Notes under the pieces: generated by a model
Seen by the model: only the letters and a program-made list of their open reading frames with translations
The model's database searches: none
What the model was told of the DNA's origin: nothing
Source of the DNA: Epiperipatus broadwayi
Lineage: Eukaryota > Onychophora > Udeonychophora > Euonychophora > Peripatidae
Assembly (NCBI GenBank): GCA_028023455.1
Contig: JAQFVV010006473.1
Span: forward strand, 539,702-603,701
DNA: 64,000 bases
Direction: 5' to 3'
Position numbers and translations under genes: made by a program
In this document: piece after piece, positions 34,171 to 49,232 of the stretch
How the letters are laid out: every line of letters begins with the position of its first letter
How positions within the stretch are numbered: the first letter of the stretch is position 1

Positions 34171-36610
34171 CTATGATAAAATAAACACCTTTTAAAATTT
34201 TCAGAATTATTATTTATAGTTGGTTTTATTATTTTTAAAATAATCTTCTAGTTAGCAAAAGTTCTAATCTTGTTATAAAAAAAAATTAAGCAAAACTAAT
34301 ATACAGTTTATCATTAGCTGAAAAATATAATATGGTAACTTAATTAAACAATTAAGTACTGATATTCAAAATATTAGTAATTTTAATTTTAATTAAACTT
34401 CAAGAATCAATAAGCAATAAATTGAAAGTTAATTATAGTTTTAGCAATATAATTTCTTATATCTCTGCGAGAATTTCTGGCATTATAAAGCTATGTAACA
34501 GCTCATCATTTCATTCCATGATAACAAGTTGTTTTAAAGAATTTCCTTATGATGTATACTTTCAGGAGATACTGTAGTGAAATGGTGGAGCCAATGCAGG
34601 AATTCCAAGGAGATGTTATTTTAGCCATTAATGTTTTTAATTTTAACAAATCAAACAGCTATTGAATTAACAAATTGAAATAAATGAAGAATTAAGTAAA
34701 ACGTTAAAACACACAGTCAGTTGCTTTATGTGATAATTCAGTTAATATAAAGAAATCAATGAATGATGAATTTAGATTATTAATTACAACATTAATTTAA
34801 CCTGAAATTAGTTGTAAAATAAAATACTATAAAAATAACTTTAAAAAAAAAACTGAATATTTTTAAACATAATAAACTAAGTTTACATCATAAATTAAAA
34901 TCATTATTTAACTTCAAGGATTTAGTGAGCTTTATTTCATAAAATGTTCAAAAAATATACATACAACCATATTAGAGATAAGTTTTACATTGTTAATTAG
35001 CAAAGTATACTTAACATACTTTTGACTCTTTAATCATAATAGTTATATTCATGACATTGATCATGAGAATAAGATTTTAGTATTTATTAGGGAAAAAGTC
35101 ACAATACAGAATTAGCATATTTGAATAGTAAATAAGCTATTATAATTAGCCATTTTTTTGAAAGGGGCTCACAATAATCTTTTTTAGTTATGTTTATTTC
35201 TGGCACAATGCTAAGCCTCTTTCACATTGATTTGAAAACATTACATTAAGAGCAGATTACACTAGCAGAGATAAGTTTGAAGGTACTTTGGTTAAATTCA
35301 GGCTTGCAGAAAATTGTTTAGTTTTAGTATGCACTTTGGCTCAGTTATATAAATATTGATGTTGTGCAATTCAGATATATGGATTGATGCACGACTCCCC
35401 AATAATAAACAGCATGACAGTTAGTATAGCTGCATCCAGTTTTGTAAGCAATTTGAGATTTCAGCTCTAAGAGCAGACTATTCTTTTGGTGTTGTTAATT
35501 AACTGATTCAGTATGGAAGGAATGTGATGGCTATTACGATTAGTTAAAACACAGAATTTTATAATAATATGGATAGAACCAGGAATATAAGGCAGTAATA
35601 TCCAGGGTTTGTCATTGATAGGATAGATTTTTAATTATGGAATAAAATTTTTTTAACAGTTTAAATGAGAGCAATGTTTTTATATCCAATATTGTATAGA
35701 TTTGTAATATAAGGTTCAATGTTATTTTTTCTATCAGATTCAAATTATTGTAGTAATTAAAACATTGCAAATAATTAACAATTATTTGGACCTATTTTTT
35801 AGAAAAAGAAGTTCTCAAGATTTAAAATATGTTTTTAAAAAATAAATATTTTTAAACAAAACATTGTGAAATGTATTGTTTTTAAATATTGGTTTTCTTG
35901 AAACAAAGAGCTTAAATTGCAATCAGTTTCTTTAAACCTTTTTCTTTTAACACTTTTAAAGAAAGATGCAAATCAACTTAAACATGGCTTCAATACTCTC
36001 TAAAACAGCCAATTTTTACATTATCATAGTGAATTTAGGCTCATTTTAAAGCTTAAAAAGTACCATAAGATGCTGCTTTCTCTACAATTATTTTACATGT
36101 AAAAAATCAATAATATTGATGTAAAAAGCTACAATAATGGGAGAAGGCAAGCTTTCCTAGATGCTGATTGGTTGGTTCTCATTTTGAAGAAAGGAAGAGT
36201 GCTTGTCAAGAATTTTCACCACTCCAACTTCTTTGTTTTGACTTTGAAAACAAAAATGTTGTTTTAGAGTGGTTTTTAATATTTTTTTTACATATTATAA
36301 ATGATTTTGCTAAAATATGCTGAAAATAAAATTATTTTATAAAAATAGTTAAGATTTTGTAAAAATTCTTTACTTTTATATGAACTTAAATTGAGAAAGA
36401 AAATCACTGACGTATTCAACATTTTCTAATAGGTTACAAACATTCTTTTTAGGTTCTCCACTATCGAATATTTTTATAATTATAAATAGAAATTTATTTT
36501 TGAAAAAAACTTTTGTTCACTTTCATAATCTGACAAATTATTAATTTACTTTTTAAAAATGAAACTAAAATGAATATAATATTAAAAGATGAGTATATTT
36601 TTACTGCTGA
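34171..36610. other. AT-rich non-coding DNA
   Basis: No gene. 36130-36240 is a less AT-rich block (around GCTGATTGGTTGG) that I could not assign. Confidence 0.4.
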
Positions 36611-36620
36611 TTCTGTAAAT

Positions 36621-36700
36621 GACCAATCAAAAGTTTAGAGTTTTAACTCATTCAATCAGATTTGGGCTATAAAAAGGTTAAGTCAAAACAAACATGACAC
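36621..36700 (+). promoter_or_regulatory. Weak promoter candidate (CCAAT and TATA)
   Basis: ACCAATCA at 36622 lies about 45 bases upstream of CTATAAAAAGG at 36667-36677. A start would be expected near 36698. No exon-like sequence follows, so this may be chance. Confidence 0.2.
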
Positions 36701-39700
36701 ACTGCACCCACATATATAAAATGTAAAATGTTACTTAGTAATATTTAAATACAAGATCTAAATGAATTATAACTAACTATTACCATTATAGAAGATTATA
36801 AAATATTACTAAGCGTTTAAAAATGTTTCTTTTAAAGCAACTTAATTTAATAAACATTGTCTAAACTACATTTAGTATATAATTATATTTTAAAGCTAAA
36901 ATTAATTCAAATGTTAATAAAATGTAAAATCTATGGCTTTAAAATATTTATAATTACAAAATTAGTTAGATATATACTTTTAAAAATAATTAAAACTCAT
37001 CTAATTTAAACTTATCATAAAGAAATATCTTATGATAACAGTTTTTTTAACCAATGATTTAACAGATTAAATTATTTACTATCATTCAATATGCAAACTG
37101 ACTTATTTGAAGAAAATAAGTTAATGATTTTTTTTCTCTAGATATACCAGCATAGTACATACACCTAGTTTTAGATGCAGAAATTAAGGTTACACTATCA
37201 ATGTTGTAATTTGTTTGCATTACAATTCTTCAAAAATATTGTAATGATTTAAAGATCTATGATATAATCTATCTCATTATTGATAACAGATATTATTGAT
37301 ATGCAGAATTCATTTTTTTTGAAAAGTTAATTATTTTTATAATAATTAAGTTACAAATATCATTAACTTGCGTACTTTAGATATAACATTTTCTTAAATG
37401 AATTAAAGAAACGGTTGAAGTCTTCTTGAAGCTTCTTTAAATGATTCATCATCATATTATATAAAAAATATTGATTGGAATATGCTTTAAATTGCACAAA
37501 TCCAAACATATTGTTTAAGTGTTTTTTGCACTGCATAATTAGCAATTAATATGATATTCTTAAAAAAAGAAAAAGAGATTATAATAAAAAAGACTAGAGA
37601 TATCATCAAGACTAAGATAAAATATTATCCATTTTATATAAAGTAAATCTATATTTATCTGCAATTGATAAAACATATAGATGGGAAAATCCTAGTTATA
37701 ATGGCAATTATAAAAAGATTGACAGATACAAGAGGAAAAAAAAATAATAAGACTAAATGAATCAAGAATTTAGTGGAAGAGAATAATTAATGCAGACAAC
37801 AGTGAAGGGGTCTGAAGTTAAATTTTTTTTATTTAATATATTATATACTGGAGACATACCCCAAGATTAACTGGTAAGAAAATTACAGTTCAATAGCATG
37901 TATAGTGAAAATAAATATATGTTAAGTTATGGTATAAATTTACTCTTAAATAGCAATGTATATGATCATGTTTGTGTCTGCTGTAACAAAAGATTATGTT
38001 TGCATTCAAAATGAAATACAAGCATATATAGCATTTGATTTATATATATATATTTAGAACTCAAAGAAATAGCATAATTAGAGATAAAATAAATGATAAG
38101 AATTACTGGATTTATGTATGATTAAATAAAAGATAAAGGACAATTATAATTATTTATATTTTAGAACATTCCACATTATGAGGAAATATATAAAAACTCA
38201 GAGATAAAAAAATCGAGGACTTTTTACACTCACTTGTATCATGGGAGTGCTCATGCTAGAGAAAATAAAAGTAACTGAGTATAATGAAGACTATGAAGTA
38301 ACCCATTCCACTCCACCAGTGAGGTACCAAAGTGGATCTAGGGACTATACAGATCACATTGGCCTTATTACAATTTATGTGTACTTTGTTGGCATTTCAT
38401 AAGTAATATTAGTCATATATATAAATTGTAAATATATTAAGCATGTTATTAAAACTTTACTATTAGTAATTTGCAGCAAATAAAATCACTATTTAGTTAT
38501 AAAACATTGTTTCCAAATTGCTTTTATTTCTGTTGGTCTGACCACCTCCCCCCGATTGTAGTCTTCTTAATGGCTGTAAACAGCAGCATTAGGATAAGAT
38601 TCTAATCTTTGGAATGTTTTTTTCAATTTTTGTATAATTTTATTCAGTGATTTTTCAAGCATTCTAAAAGATTATTTTGTAAATTCAACACAATTTTATC
38701 AGTAGAACTGAATTTTCCACACTTTGTTTTTGAATAATTAGTAACAAATAATAAAAAAAATAAATGGAAAAATAGAAAGAGATTTTGAAAAACAAATTAT
38801 TTGCATGTTTATCATCCAGAGCATATTTATTTCATTACAGCACACTTTTTGTCAATAAACTCAATGCATTTTCTAATTTTATCAATAATGAGCTTTATAA
38901 TATAATATAAAACATTTTCAATTACATTTTTTTTAGGGATATTTGTGCATCTACTATGTTAGCATTGAAACAACAGATAATCATTTTAACTGGCTTTCAT
39001 AAAATTTGACTTTTTAAAATGTTTTTGTAATCAGCGAATATCAGATATTTACTTAGATATTATTAATTTAAAAATATCTGTTGCCTTAAAAGATCCAGTT
39101 TGTGATAAAATGAAGATATTATATTAATATTACTTTTAGGAGGTTTTGTATATTGACTGCAGTTATCTTTTTTTAAATTTCATCTTGGATATGTGGCACA
39201 TTCCACTATGGATTATAAATTGTAAAAATGAAATGATTTGTTTTATGTTTGTAATCAGCAGGCAATGGAAAGTTGTTTTTGGTTAAAATAAAACTTAAAT
39301 CTAGAGTAGTATATCTATTTTATCTGCTTGAATAAAATATTTTTTCTATATTGTGAATCATAAAATATGTGCGTGCTAGACTATGATATTGAAGCATTTT
39401 GGGAAAAAATTTACAGATAGTTAAAATGAACAAAAGGATTATTGAAGAAAGTTACAGTGAAAATTACAATGATAGAGGATATTATTAGACTGATGAAGTG
39501 CAATAATTTTGTATTTTAAAAGAAGAAACCAAAAAGAAAAAAATTAAAAAAGAAATTGCAGAATTACATTAAAAATAAATTTATAATATTCATTACATAT
39601 TTTAATCTATAAAAGCATTGATTATATTTAGATAATATTTCAGTGGGATTCTATAATTTATTGAGATTCTATAAATGATAAATAAAAAAAATGAGATGAA

Positions 39701-41359
39701 GGTTCTTAGCAAAGCGATTTTTTTAAAAATACAGTTTGATAAGTCACGAAAAAAAAATATAGAGAAATGTCAGTCTTTAAACATTTCAAGCAATTTTAAT
39801 TAATTAAAAAATAATATATGATTGAATTATTGTGATTAATAGTGAAAGTGATAGAAAAACTTTGGGATAAAATTAATTTATAAGACAAATATTCACAAAA
39901 AATGTTGCAAACTTATTTTTTATATACACTTATAGATGCAAATCTTGAATTTATTATTATTTAGTGGCAAACAGTTTTGATTGTCCAACAATCTTCTTTA
40001 AATTTTTAGCATTTTATTTTTTAATAATATTAATTTTGTTTAAAATGATATAATAAATGCAAAAAACTTAGAAATAGAAATGAAACAAGAACAATTACTT
40101 AAAAAAAACATTTTATTTGTTACACCATACAGATTTTTGAAAACATAAACACCAATTTTCTAAAATTTTTATACATTTATATATCAGAAATTTTTATTTA
40201 ATTTAAATCGAAAAAATAAACTACAATACATCATTTTATTTTCACTTTTTAAAAAAAATGCGTCGGTTTCATATTAAAATCAAATTTCAAAAGTTCAGAT
40301 TTGGATAAAATTCAAAGAAGTTGTAAAAGTCGTGTTTTGTGATTAACTGTTCTATATTACTCTATCCCTGTATGAGGCATTATAATGTTTTTTAGACACA
40401 GTTGCTGTTTTTAAAGAAAAGTGATTAAGTCTTACAACGACTGTCTCTTCATGAATCTCAACAATCAGCCATCACCGATTACAGCCTGCAGTTTCTTTTT
40501 TCATTATTTACGTTTTTACAAGCAAAGTGAAGACAACAAATTGACTGTAAAATAAATCAAAGTTCAGGACAAGCATTTATGGTCAAATTTTAAAAAAATT
40601 ACGCAATGAACGCAATATATATGTATCTAGTATTTTCCTATTCAAACATTTATATAAGCATTCATTTTCAGATTATTTAATGTTTTAAAATTATTAATCA
40701 ATTAATGGGTTATATAATTTATCAATAAAACTGAAAGTTTTTAAATAATCCTCTGAATAATTAAGACACCTGCAGCAAATGTTCTCACTTCTTATTAAAG
40801 AAATGGTGGAAATGACATTTCTCACTATCTAATTGATAGAGAGAATTTCAGATTTTTTATTCTTGCTTTATATTTGGTCTAAAAATAACAAAATACTCAT
40901 TTACCGATATGTAACTGAATATCTAGATATATTGGAAATCACAGGTTACTTGAAAAAAGAAAAACAAAACTATGTCTACTTTTAGCTCGGAAAAAAAAAG
41001 GTTTTATTCATTTTGGATTCATTTCCCAAATCCTCAAAAGGCAGGCAGGCAGGCATGCTAGGCAAATTATTATACTATTCTATATATATATCAATTATTT
41101 TAAATATTTATTTAACCGTTTATGATTAATTCACTTATTGAGATACCGTTAATGTAAAATATCAAGTTTACTTCTATAAAATTATATATTCTTTTTTGTA
41201 GTAACCAATTTAATTAATATTTTTTCTTTGAAAGTGCTTATTAAATTATCTATATATATATGTTGATATAAAGATTTTCATGGGTTGCATATATAAAAGA
41301 CATAATGCATATATAAAAGACATATTTTGCAGGTTCATCTGTGTTAAAATATTTTAAAT
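36701..41359. other. AT-rich non-coding DNA
   Basis: No gene supported; the minus frame at 37363-37545 has no motif. 38220-38370 is a less AT-rich block without a recognised family. A short (GGCA)n lies at 41040-41053, and a 20-bp duplication with TGCATATATAAAAGACATA at about 41287-41326. Confidence 0.4.
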
Positions 41360-41412
41360 ATTGATATACCAATGTTTCAACTTGATCACACAAGTCATCT
41401 ACTGGGTGATAA
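41360..41412 (-). ncRNA. Degenerate hammerhead-like motif
   Basis: On the minus strand, TAGATGA is followed by ACTTG paired with CAAGT around a 6-nt loop, then TGAAAC and a possible AC/GT stem III with a GTA triplet. Two bases of the CTGATGA core differ and stem I arms do not pair. It is probably a relic of another ribozyme-bearing repeat, seen once here. Confidence 0.25.
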
Positions 41413-42205
41413 AAGGTAGAAAGACGGTTGTAGAGGCGCTACAATCACTGATTTGAAAAAAAAAACGTTAAAATTCCACCAATAGCAAAAATGTTAAATT
41501 AAGAATGTTTTTTTAAAAAATCTTTCCATATATATATATACACACATCTATATTAGATATTATCTGTTTTTATAGTTCTGTAGCAGTCATTTTCGCACTT
41601 TGCTTTTGCCATTTATGATATAATATTCTATATAAATATGAGATACTAATTTAAAAAGTGTTTAACGGACTAATTGAATGTATCACCACTCCTTCCAAAA
41701 ATAATTAAATATTTAGATTTGTTTCATTATTTAATTTTTAAAATAAAGTTTAGATAATATTTAATTCATATTTTTGATACATTAAAGATATATTAAAAAC
41801 AATCAATGTATTTTAGCAATAGAGAGTATTTAAAAGTAAGGAAAAATATTTTAAGTTGCACTTGTTAATAATACTTATATATATATATATATATATATTG
41901 TAGCCTAAATTAAAGGTTCAAAGATCCAAATATTATTAAAATATCAAATATTCAAATATTATAACTTAATAAACAAAAAAGAATTGTAGCTTTTATTTTA
42001 TATCAAAAAGAAAAGAATTATTTAACCTGAGTAGTGGTTATTAAACAAATTATTACGAACGAGTTATTATAACTCAGGAAATAACATCAAGTGGATGAGT
42101 ACACTGGTAACTCAATAAAATATCTTCTCAGGTATACAGACAGTATATCCTATTCACTTTCATCTCTTGGTTTGATGTCAAGTGCATATTTAAATAAATA
42201 ACAAG
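41413..42205. other. AT-rich non-coding DNA
   Basis: Short (TA)n runs at about 41527-41540 and 41876-41898. No gene. Confidence 0.45.
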
Positions 42206-42300
42206 TGAATATGGTCTAGCAGGGCGCCACTAGATTATCTGAACCTAGACACAGTTATATCTATAACTTTTTCACATGTACCGGGTTTGAATCCCTTTTT
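42206..42300 (+). repeat. Possible tRNA-derived SINE head
   Basis: TGGTCTAGCAGG at 42212-42223 resembles an A-box, and GGGTTTGAATCCC at 42283-42295 is a good B-box, but they are about 60 bases apart and no acceptor pairing was seen. There is no TSD and no second copy. Confidence 0.25.
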
Positions 42301-45263
42301 GGTACTTTATTTCTAATAAAAATGGAAGATTTTGCTTTTAGACCCATATCACTGTATGCAATAAATTTAGGTAAACCTAAAACATCCCTCAACTAAAGTG
42401 GAGTATATAAAATTCATTAGACAGAAATCATTTCCCAGATCTTAACATAATAAACATATTTCAATATGTTTTTATAGATTTTACTAGCTCAGATTATTAT
42501 TATTAATTTAGGATGACAAGTCACTCATCCTTGCATGATATAGATGATGGAATGGTGGTTATTATAATAATAAGAAATAAATATTTATTTATGGCCTTCA
42601 AACATTTATCTTTCTCATTAAGTAAAATGTGATGATGACAATGATGATAATGATAATGTTAATGGTCAACCACAGCTTTAGGACTAAGCCTAATCATAAA
42701 ATGTAGTTTCAGAAATTAATAGTTAGTAGCTAATCTTAGTATCTCTAATTGGAACTTAAACAACTAATATTCACCTTGATGATGAATGATCACAACTAAT
42801 AAAAAAATACTCTTAATGAAATATATATGCCTCGTTTAATTAAAACAAATTAACATTTATTACTGCATTTCTAACGTATACATAAAAATTTCTATATCTG
42901 CATGAAAATTTATATTAACAATAACAACAATAATCATAATCGACTGTTTTAAAATCATAACATTAATTTTAAATTCTTCCCTCTTTCCTGTAACTAGTAT
43001 AATTTTATATTAAATTAGATGTCAAATTTGCTAAGATTCTCACTCCACCAGAAAATATCTAAAAAAAAAAAAAAATAAACACTCTTTTTTTTCTCTTTTG
43101 CACACATACCTTTATAATCTAACATGTAAAGTAGAATGATAAAAAAAAATGTTAGTAGAAGTGAAAGAGCAACATTTCCAGAACAAGTTTTAAATTATTT
43201 TTCTTCCCCTCCCTTCTACCCTCTGAAATGCTATACTTTAACTTAAAACACAATTCTCTAATATTTTTAATATTTCCTATTGTTTTACATTCACACACAA
43301 TTACATATATGCAACAAGTATTATATTATTATGTATGTGTGTGTTTTATCCCCATAATAACAAAAATATTATTTAAAACAAAATAATAATAATAAAAAAA
43401 TGTTACATATTAATAACCTTTCATAACTTTAAGTTAATAGACAATCATAATTTTAGTACATATAAAATCATTAATGAAGCTTATGTTTATCGTTATTAAG
43501 AAATTTTGGGTTTCAATTGATCTTGGTTGTTTTAAAAGTTCTTTAAACAAAAATATACCACTCTGTTGCTAAAATTTTACTAAGTCTCTGATATTATAAA
43601 GAAAATATATAAAAAAAATTATATTACCAGTTCTATTTTTTGTAGTGACTTCCAATGAGTCAAATTTATCTTGTTTAATGTCTATATTTTGCAGCTACCA
43701 TTTCCATTTTACTTTGGAACAATCTCTTTTTTGAGGTGTATAATTATTTGATGATGATGATTTTATTGAGGTTATTTGCTTTAGTGGACAATTTAGAAGT
43801 CATTATATTAACTTTTCTTTTCTTGCTGTCAAGCATGATTCTGTTAGTGGATGAAGTACAGCAGTTGTTTTCACATTTATAATTTTTCTTGGGTTCAAAC
43901 TCAGTTACTGGATTTCATTGAACTTGATGATTTAACATTTATCTGTAGATTAATCATTTTTCTTTTGATTGCCTTCAAATGCAGGTGAATTCTTTCTTCT
44001 TTCTATTTAAAAACATCTTATTTCTCTCAGTCAGTAAGATGGTGTAGAATATTATAATTTCAGACAAGACATTTCCTTTTTTTCTTTATATGATGTGCTG
44101 GTTCTGGAAGGTCCTGGGATTCTCCAGATGAGAGTATATATATTTTTTTCTAGCCCAACATCCTTATATTTTTGACCATCAAAACTTTATATTAAAAAAA
44201 ATGATTTAAAAAAGGATATCGGGTCAAATTAAAAATCCTTGTCTTTTCTAGTTTCAATATTTTTTTAAAAGTCTTCTTATCATCATATATCAACTGATTT
44301 TCCAGACTGCTTTTATATCAGATTTTTTTTTTATTTTTGACCCTTTCTTTTAATTATATTTATAACTTATTCTCAACCAAATCGTTTTTTAGCTGGATAG
44401 TATGAAAAATCTCACTATCCTGATTTTTAAACAAACTTTTGTTTTGAAGAAAAAAATAGTCTTAATCCTTTTTTACACCTATGTAACATCTCAAATTTGA
44501 GCTTCTTTCTCTTGATCTTAGGATGAGACACTTTTAAAATTAGACTTCTCACATCGTCTTTAAGTTTTAACAGAAAAACAACCCTTATAATACAAAATTG
44601 TTGAGTAAAAAAAAATAATTTAACAGATTTTCTTTTTTTTCTTTCAATATTTAATAAATAAAAATGTAGTTTATGTATGCAATGTACACACACATTCATT
44701 CAAATTATTTATAAAACAGGCCTATAAAACAATCTAAATGCTTTTTAGAAATTATGATTTTAATATCTACATTAAACTCTTACAATTTTTAAACCCCAAA
44801 CTACAACCTTTAAGCCCCAAATTATAATCATAGACAAAGAACAAAAATAGAAATAGAATAATGAAATAGAAATAGAATAAAATACTAGAATTTAGCAAAT
44901 GTAGGTTAGCCTTGAAGAGAGTTTAATATTTGAAATATACAAAGGACAATTAAACAGTTTACACACATCCTGCCTATACATATGCATTATTACTTTACTT
45001 TTTAATAAAAAATATTTAAATATTAAATAGTTAAATGTGTGTATTACTCTTTTTGAGTTTTCTATCAACATACAAATAATTAAAGAATATAACTGTTGTC
45101 TCACTCTCTTTCTGCCTTAAGCTTTTAAAACTTGATCTTGTAGGGTTTAAACTTGGATGCCCTACAGCTTCCTTTTTATATAAAAATGTGATGATGATTT
45201 TTGTTTTACATTTTCTTTCATGCACATTACTACAAATTTAGCTACTGACTAAATTGTAATGGC

Positions 45264-45265
<2 letters not shown>
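42301..45265. other. AT-rich non-coding DNA
   Basis: No gene. The minus frames at 44427-44699 and 44892-45225 lack motifs and fall in low-complexity sequence. Confidence 0.45.
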
Positions 45266-45309
<44 letters not shown>

Positions 45310-45311
45310 TA

Positions 45312-45350
<39 letters not shown>
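45266..45350. repeat. (TA)n microsatellite
   Basis: Two (TA)n tracts separated by TCACTATATTTA near 45310. The frame at 45259-45570 through it is not supported as a gene. Confidence 0.95.
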
Positions 45351-45357
<7 letters not shown>

Positions 45358-48300
45358 GAAGAATCTAAATTAGTGAAAACATTGATAAACTATTTTCTAA
45401 TATTACAAAAAACTTTACTGATGATAAACCATTTTTCTTGTCAACATTCCACCAAACAAGACACTTTTCTCTTATTGAGAACAGACTTCATAGAACAACA
45501 ACTTAGTCAATCATCACAAAAGTTTTATAATTTATTTGTAAAACTGAATTATTTGCAAACATTTTCCTAGTGATCAACACATTTTTAACAAAATTTTAAA
45601 ACATTAAATGATTTATAATTTTTTTAAAGAGATTCATTTACATAGTCTATATTAGGTAAAAATGTTGAAGAGTGGATAGATTACTATACACTGGACATTA
45701 ATGGGTTTAAATTTTTGTGAACATGAACAAAATTCACCTTATTTGTAATTTTTTAAAATTGTTTTTTTTTTGTAAATATTTAATAGCAATATTTTTTTAA
45801 AAATTTCATCTGGTTTTAATAAATTCAAAAACAGAGTATTTTTTTTAGATAGATATAAAATATTAAATTGAATAAGATAATCACTTTAAGAAATAGAACA
45901 AACACCTTAAAATCCATAAAACATGCTTCAAATTAAGCATTATATAGGCTGCAAAATAAGAAAAAGATTGATTGGTTTTTTTCAGAAGACCATTTGATGC
46001 TCATGGAATGGAAGTGATAGAATTGAGCAGTGATCCAGATGCTTTTAGGTCTTGAAACGATATCAGAAATAGATAGGATGTAGAAAAATTATATTAAGAT
46101 GAAGTAGCCTAAGAAAATTACTTTAAAAAGCAGTAAATTTAAAAACCAATGATGTTATAATATTTATAAATAAATGAAAAACTATTTACAAAAACAAGAA
46201 TACCTGAGAAATCTAATAAAAAAGGAAATTAATAGAATTGCCTAAATATTTGATATTTAATAGAAAGCTAACCAAAAATAAAAAGAATATTTAACAAATG
46301 ATTGAATTTGGGGCAGTCGATAAAATAAGAACATGTAAAAGAAAGTAACAACTTTTATGATATTACATAATACTATTATATATCACTAAGTCATTATTAA
46401 TTTCTAGTAATAATATAAAATTATCTGTTTTATTATTTAAGATTTTCTATGACATAATCTTATGTGAACATAAGAGAATACCTATATTACATAGAAAACA
46501 ATTTATATTAGGTTATTTATGCTTCAAATAAAAGTTTAGATTTGATAATACCATATATCCACTCTTCATAATTCAGAATTATCAATACTATGTTTAATCT
46601 ATATCTTCAATTCCAATTTTTACATTCTACAAATAATTTTGCACTAAAAATAATAAAAAAAATGAAGATAAAATTTATAAATGAATATACTACTGTAGAT
46701 CCCATACAGGTATTAAATAAAATTATGTAAAAGACTAATGGGTTTAATTGACATCATTCTTTGGATTTGTAGATTAAGAACAGAAATTTGATCATTTTAA
46801 TGATTATTAGAGCTTTAGATTATTAAGCTAAAACTCAAGATATTGACAGATTCTGAAAAATATATCATCAAATGCAATATGAGTGGACTATACAATAATA
46901 CAAAGAAAATCAATATCAGAAAATGTACATAGCATAGTGATTCTATTCAAAATTTTTAGGAAGTTTAATATGAAATATTTTGTACATTAAAATGGAAAAA
47001 GAATAAAATAAAATAAATGAGGTTGTTAATATTGCTTTAATAAATAGTTGACTGCCTGTGATGTCCACTAGCATTCACATTTTTATATTATAATGGAACA
47101 AATGATAGGGTGGAATCTGGAAAATTGATTGCAAATAAAATATAAAATGAATGAGATTTAAAAATCAGCATAAATTAACAATATATAGTTATACTAATAA
47201 TGTTAAAAATGATGAATTACCCAACATTAAACAAAAGTAATAAAATCATCAACAATCAACAGGTGAATATCATCCTTGTAACAGGATTTAAAAGGGAGCC
47301 ATTTTATAAAACAAAATACTTATCTAGTCACTATCAAAATTAGGGCAGAATATAACACAATGCTTTGTAGGCACATAGATAAGTGCTACTCTAACATTCA
47401 TAATAATAAATAATTCTGAAATACTAATATATGCTGATCATCATCAATGCACTAAAATATAGTATATAAGCCAATTATAAACTTAATTTCTAATAAAAAA
47501 AACAAAATGCAGTGATTGGACTTTAAAAGTGCATTCAGAGTTATCTGAATATCCAAACAAACAAACTTCTACATCCATATTATTAACCATTATGCTCTCT
47601 AGAGCTAGCTCAAAATTATAAGACTCTAGAATTAGTAACTGTAAACAAAAAGAAAAATAAATATAACAGCTTATTCTAATGTAAATAATTTTACTGAGAT
47701 AATTTAAAAATTTCTAAAACCCTAAGCTGTAATGAAATCAAATCAAACACATTGTCAATACAGAAAACAGATAGTAAGAAGAATAAAGACATTAACACTA
47801 AAATATTTTTTTAAATGATTATTTAAAACATCAACTGATTAAGAACTTAAAAAAATAAAAAAATTGACATAATGATATATCAAAAAATATAATTTCATTA
47901 AAAATATGATTAATTACTCAATATTTATTTATTAAATTAATTAACTTTTAATTTATGAAATTATTTATTTTTAATAACAAAAGTTAGTAAACAACTATTT
48001 CACAACCAGAGAGAAAAAATTTTCAATTAGCTTAGCCCTTTGTATAAGTTTGAAGGTAAAATCAAATGAATTAAAAACATTTTCAAAAGAAAGCATTAAA
48101 TTAATAAGAATTAAATTACCTAAAATTCATTTTCAGAATTCTAAAAAAAAATCAAATGAAGAAAAAACTTATTTCATAAGAAAATGTTAAATGAATAAAA
48201 TTATTTATTATTATTATTTTTATAATTTTTTAAAATCTTTAAATGAAAATATAATGTGCACATTAAATACCCTTTTACCCTGGTTTTGTTTTTACTTTTG

Positions 48301-48659
48301 AGCCCTTTTAATGCTTGTAATTTTTTGTTTACATATAGGATTTTTTTTTGATGACATCTCTTTTTCAGGCTAATATATACAGTTACTTTATTAATTTTTC
48401 TATCAATATATTCAGGTGTGACATGAAATAAATTATTTCCTTCTTTCTATTTATTTCTAAGTCACACTAACACATAATGAGTTTATTCATTTTTCTTAAT
48501 GATTTTTTAAATTAGGATAACACATAAAGACAGGGGAAGTCATTCTTTTGAATAAAATAAAGGCTTGTTGTAGTTAGAGATATTCTTTTTCTTCCTTACA
48601 TTTTTCTAATGAGCTTATTATATGGAGGTAAATGATGTTTAGCTTATGAACTTAAAATA
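45351..48659. other. AT-rich non-coding DNA
   Basis: Nothing recognised. 46000-46065 contains GAAGACC and GGTCTTGAAAC, which I considered and rejected as a ribozyme. Confidence 0.45.
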
Positions 48660-48734
48660 TATGACCATGCACATGTGAGAAAGCTAAATTCTATATATAT
48701 ATGACCATGCACATGTGAGAAAGCTAAATTCTAT

Positions 48735-48788
48735 ATATATATATTTCAGGCTGAACCAGCCCTCATCAGTTGATCCAGATCATCACAT
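48735..48788 (-). ncRNA. Hammerhead ribozyme copy A5
   Basis: Minus strand. CTGATGA (48769-48763), a six-pair stem II with one G-T pair (GGGCTG/CAGCCT, loop GTT) and GAAA (48747-48744) are intact. The following sequence is (TA)n, so stem III could form with an ATA triplet, but stem I pairing is poor. Activity is doubtful. Confidence 0.45.
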
Positions 48789-49175
48789 ATAATCAGTACT
48801 CAGTTTATATTAAGACAGCAACTCTTCATATTTTAATGGGCAGGCTTCAATCTACTCCATTCTCCAACTCTTCAACCAATCATACCATTGAAAATCTGAT
48901 GATTGAATACACAAATCCTTTGTTAATGTCAATGTTATTGTCATTCCCATGTGGACTTTAATGCTGTATACATATCAGAGTGACTTAAAGTCAACATGGG
49001 CATGATAATAATATTGGCCTTAGCAAGACATTTGGGTGTTCCATCATCAGATTTTCAATGGTATGTATAGCTGAAGAGTTGTTGGGTGGAGTAGATTGAA
49101 GCCTGTTCATTAACGTAGGAAGATTTGTTATCTTAATACAAACCAAGCGGTGATTATATATATGTGTCAGAAATG

Positions 49176-49232
49176 ATAATCTGGACCAACTGATGAGTGC
49201 TGGTTCAGCATAAAATATATGTACTGGAAATT
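49176..49232 (+). ncRNA. Hammerhead ribozyme copy A6, core mutated
   Basis: CTGATGA (49190-49196) and a six-pair stem II are present, but GAAA has become AAAA (G to A), an invariant position. Probably inactive. Confidence 0.5.

Noticed and set aside
36621-36700. Strong promoter call
   Set aside because: CCAAT and TATA are well spaced, but nothing exon-like follows; kept only as a low-confidence feature.
46000-46065. GAAGACC...GGTCTTGAAAC as a hammerhead
   Set aside because: There is a possible stem but no CTGATGA-like core next to it and no stem I arms.
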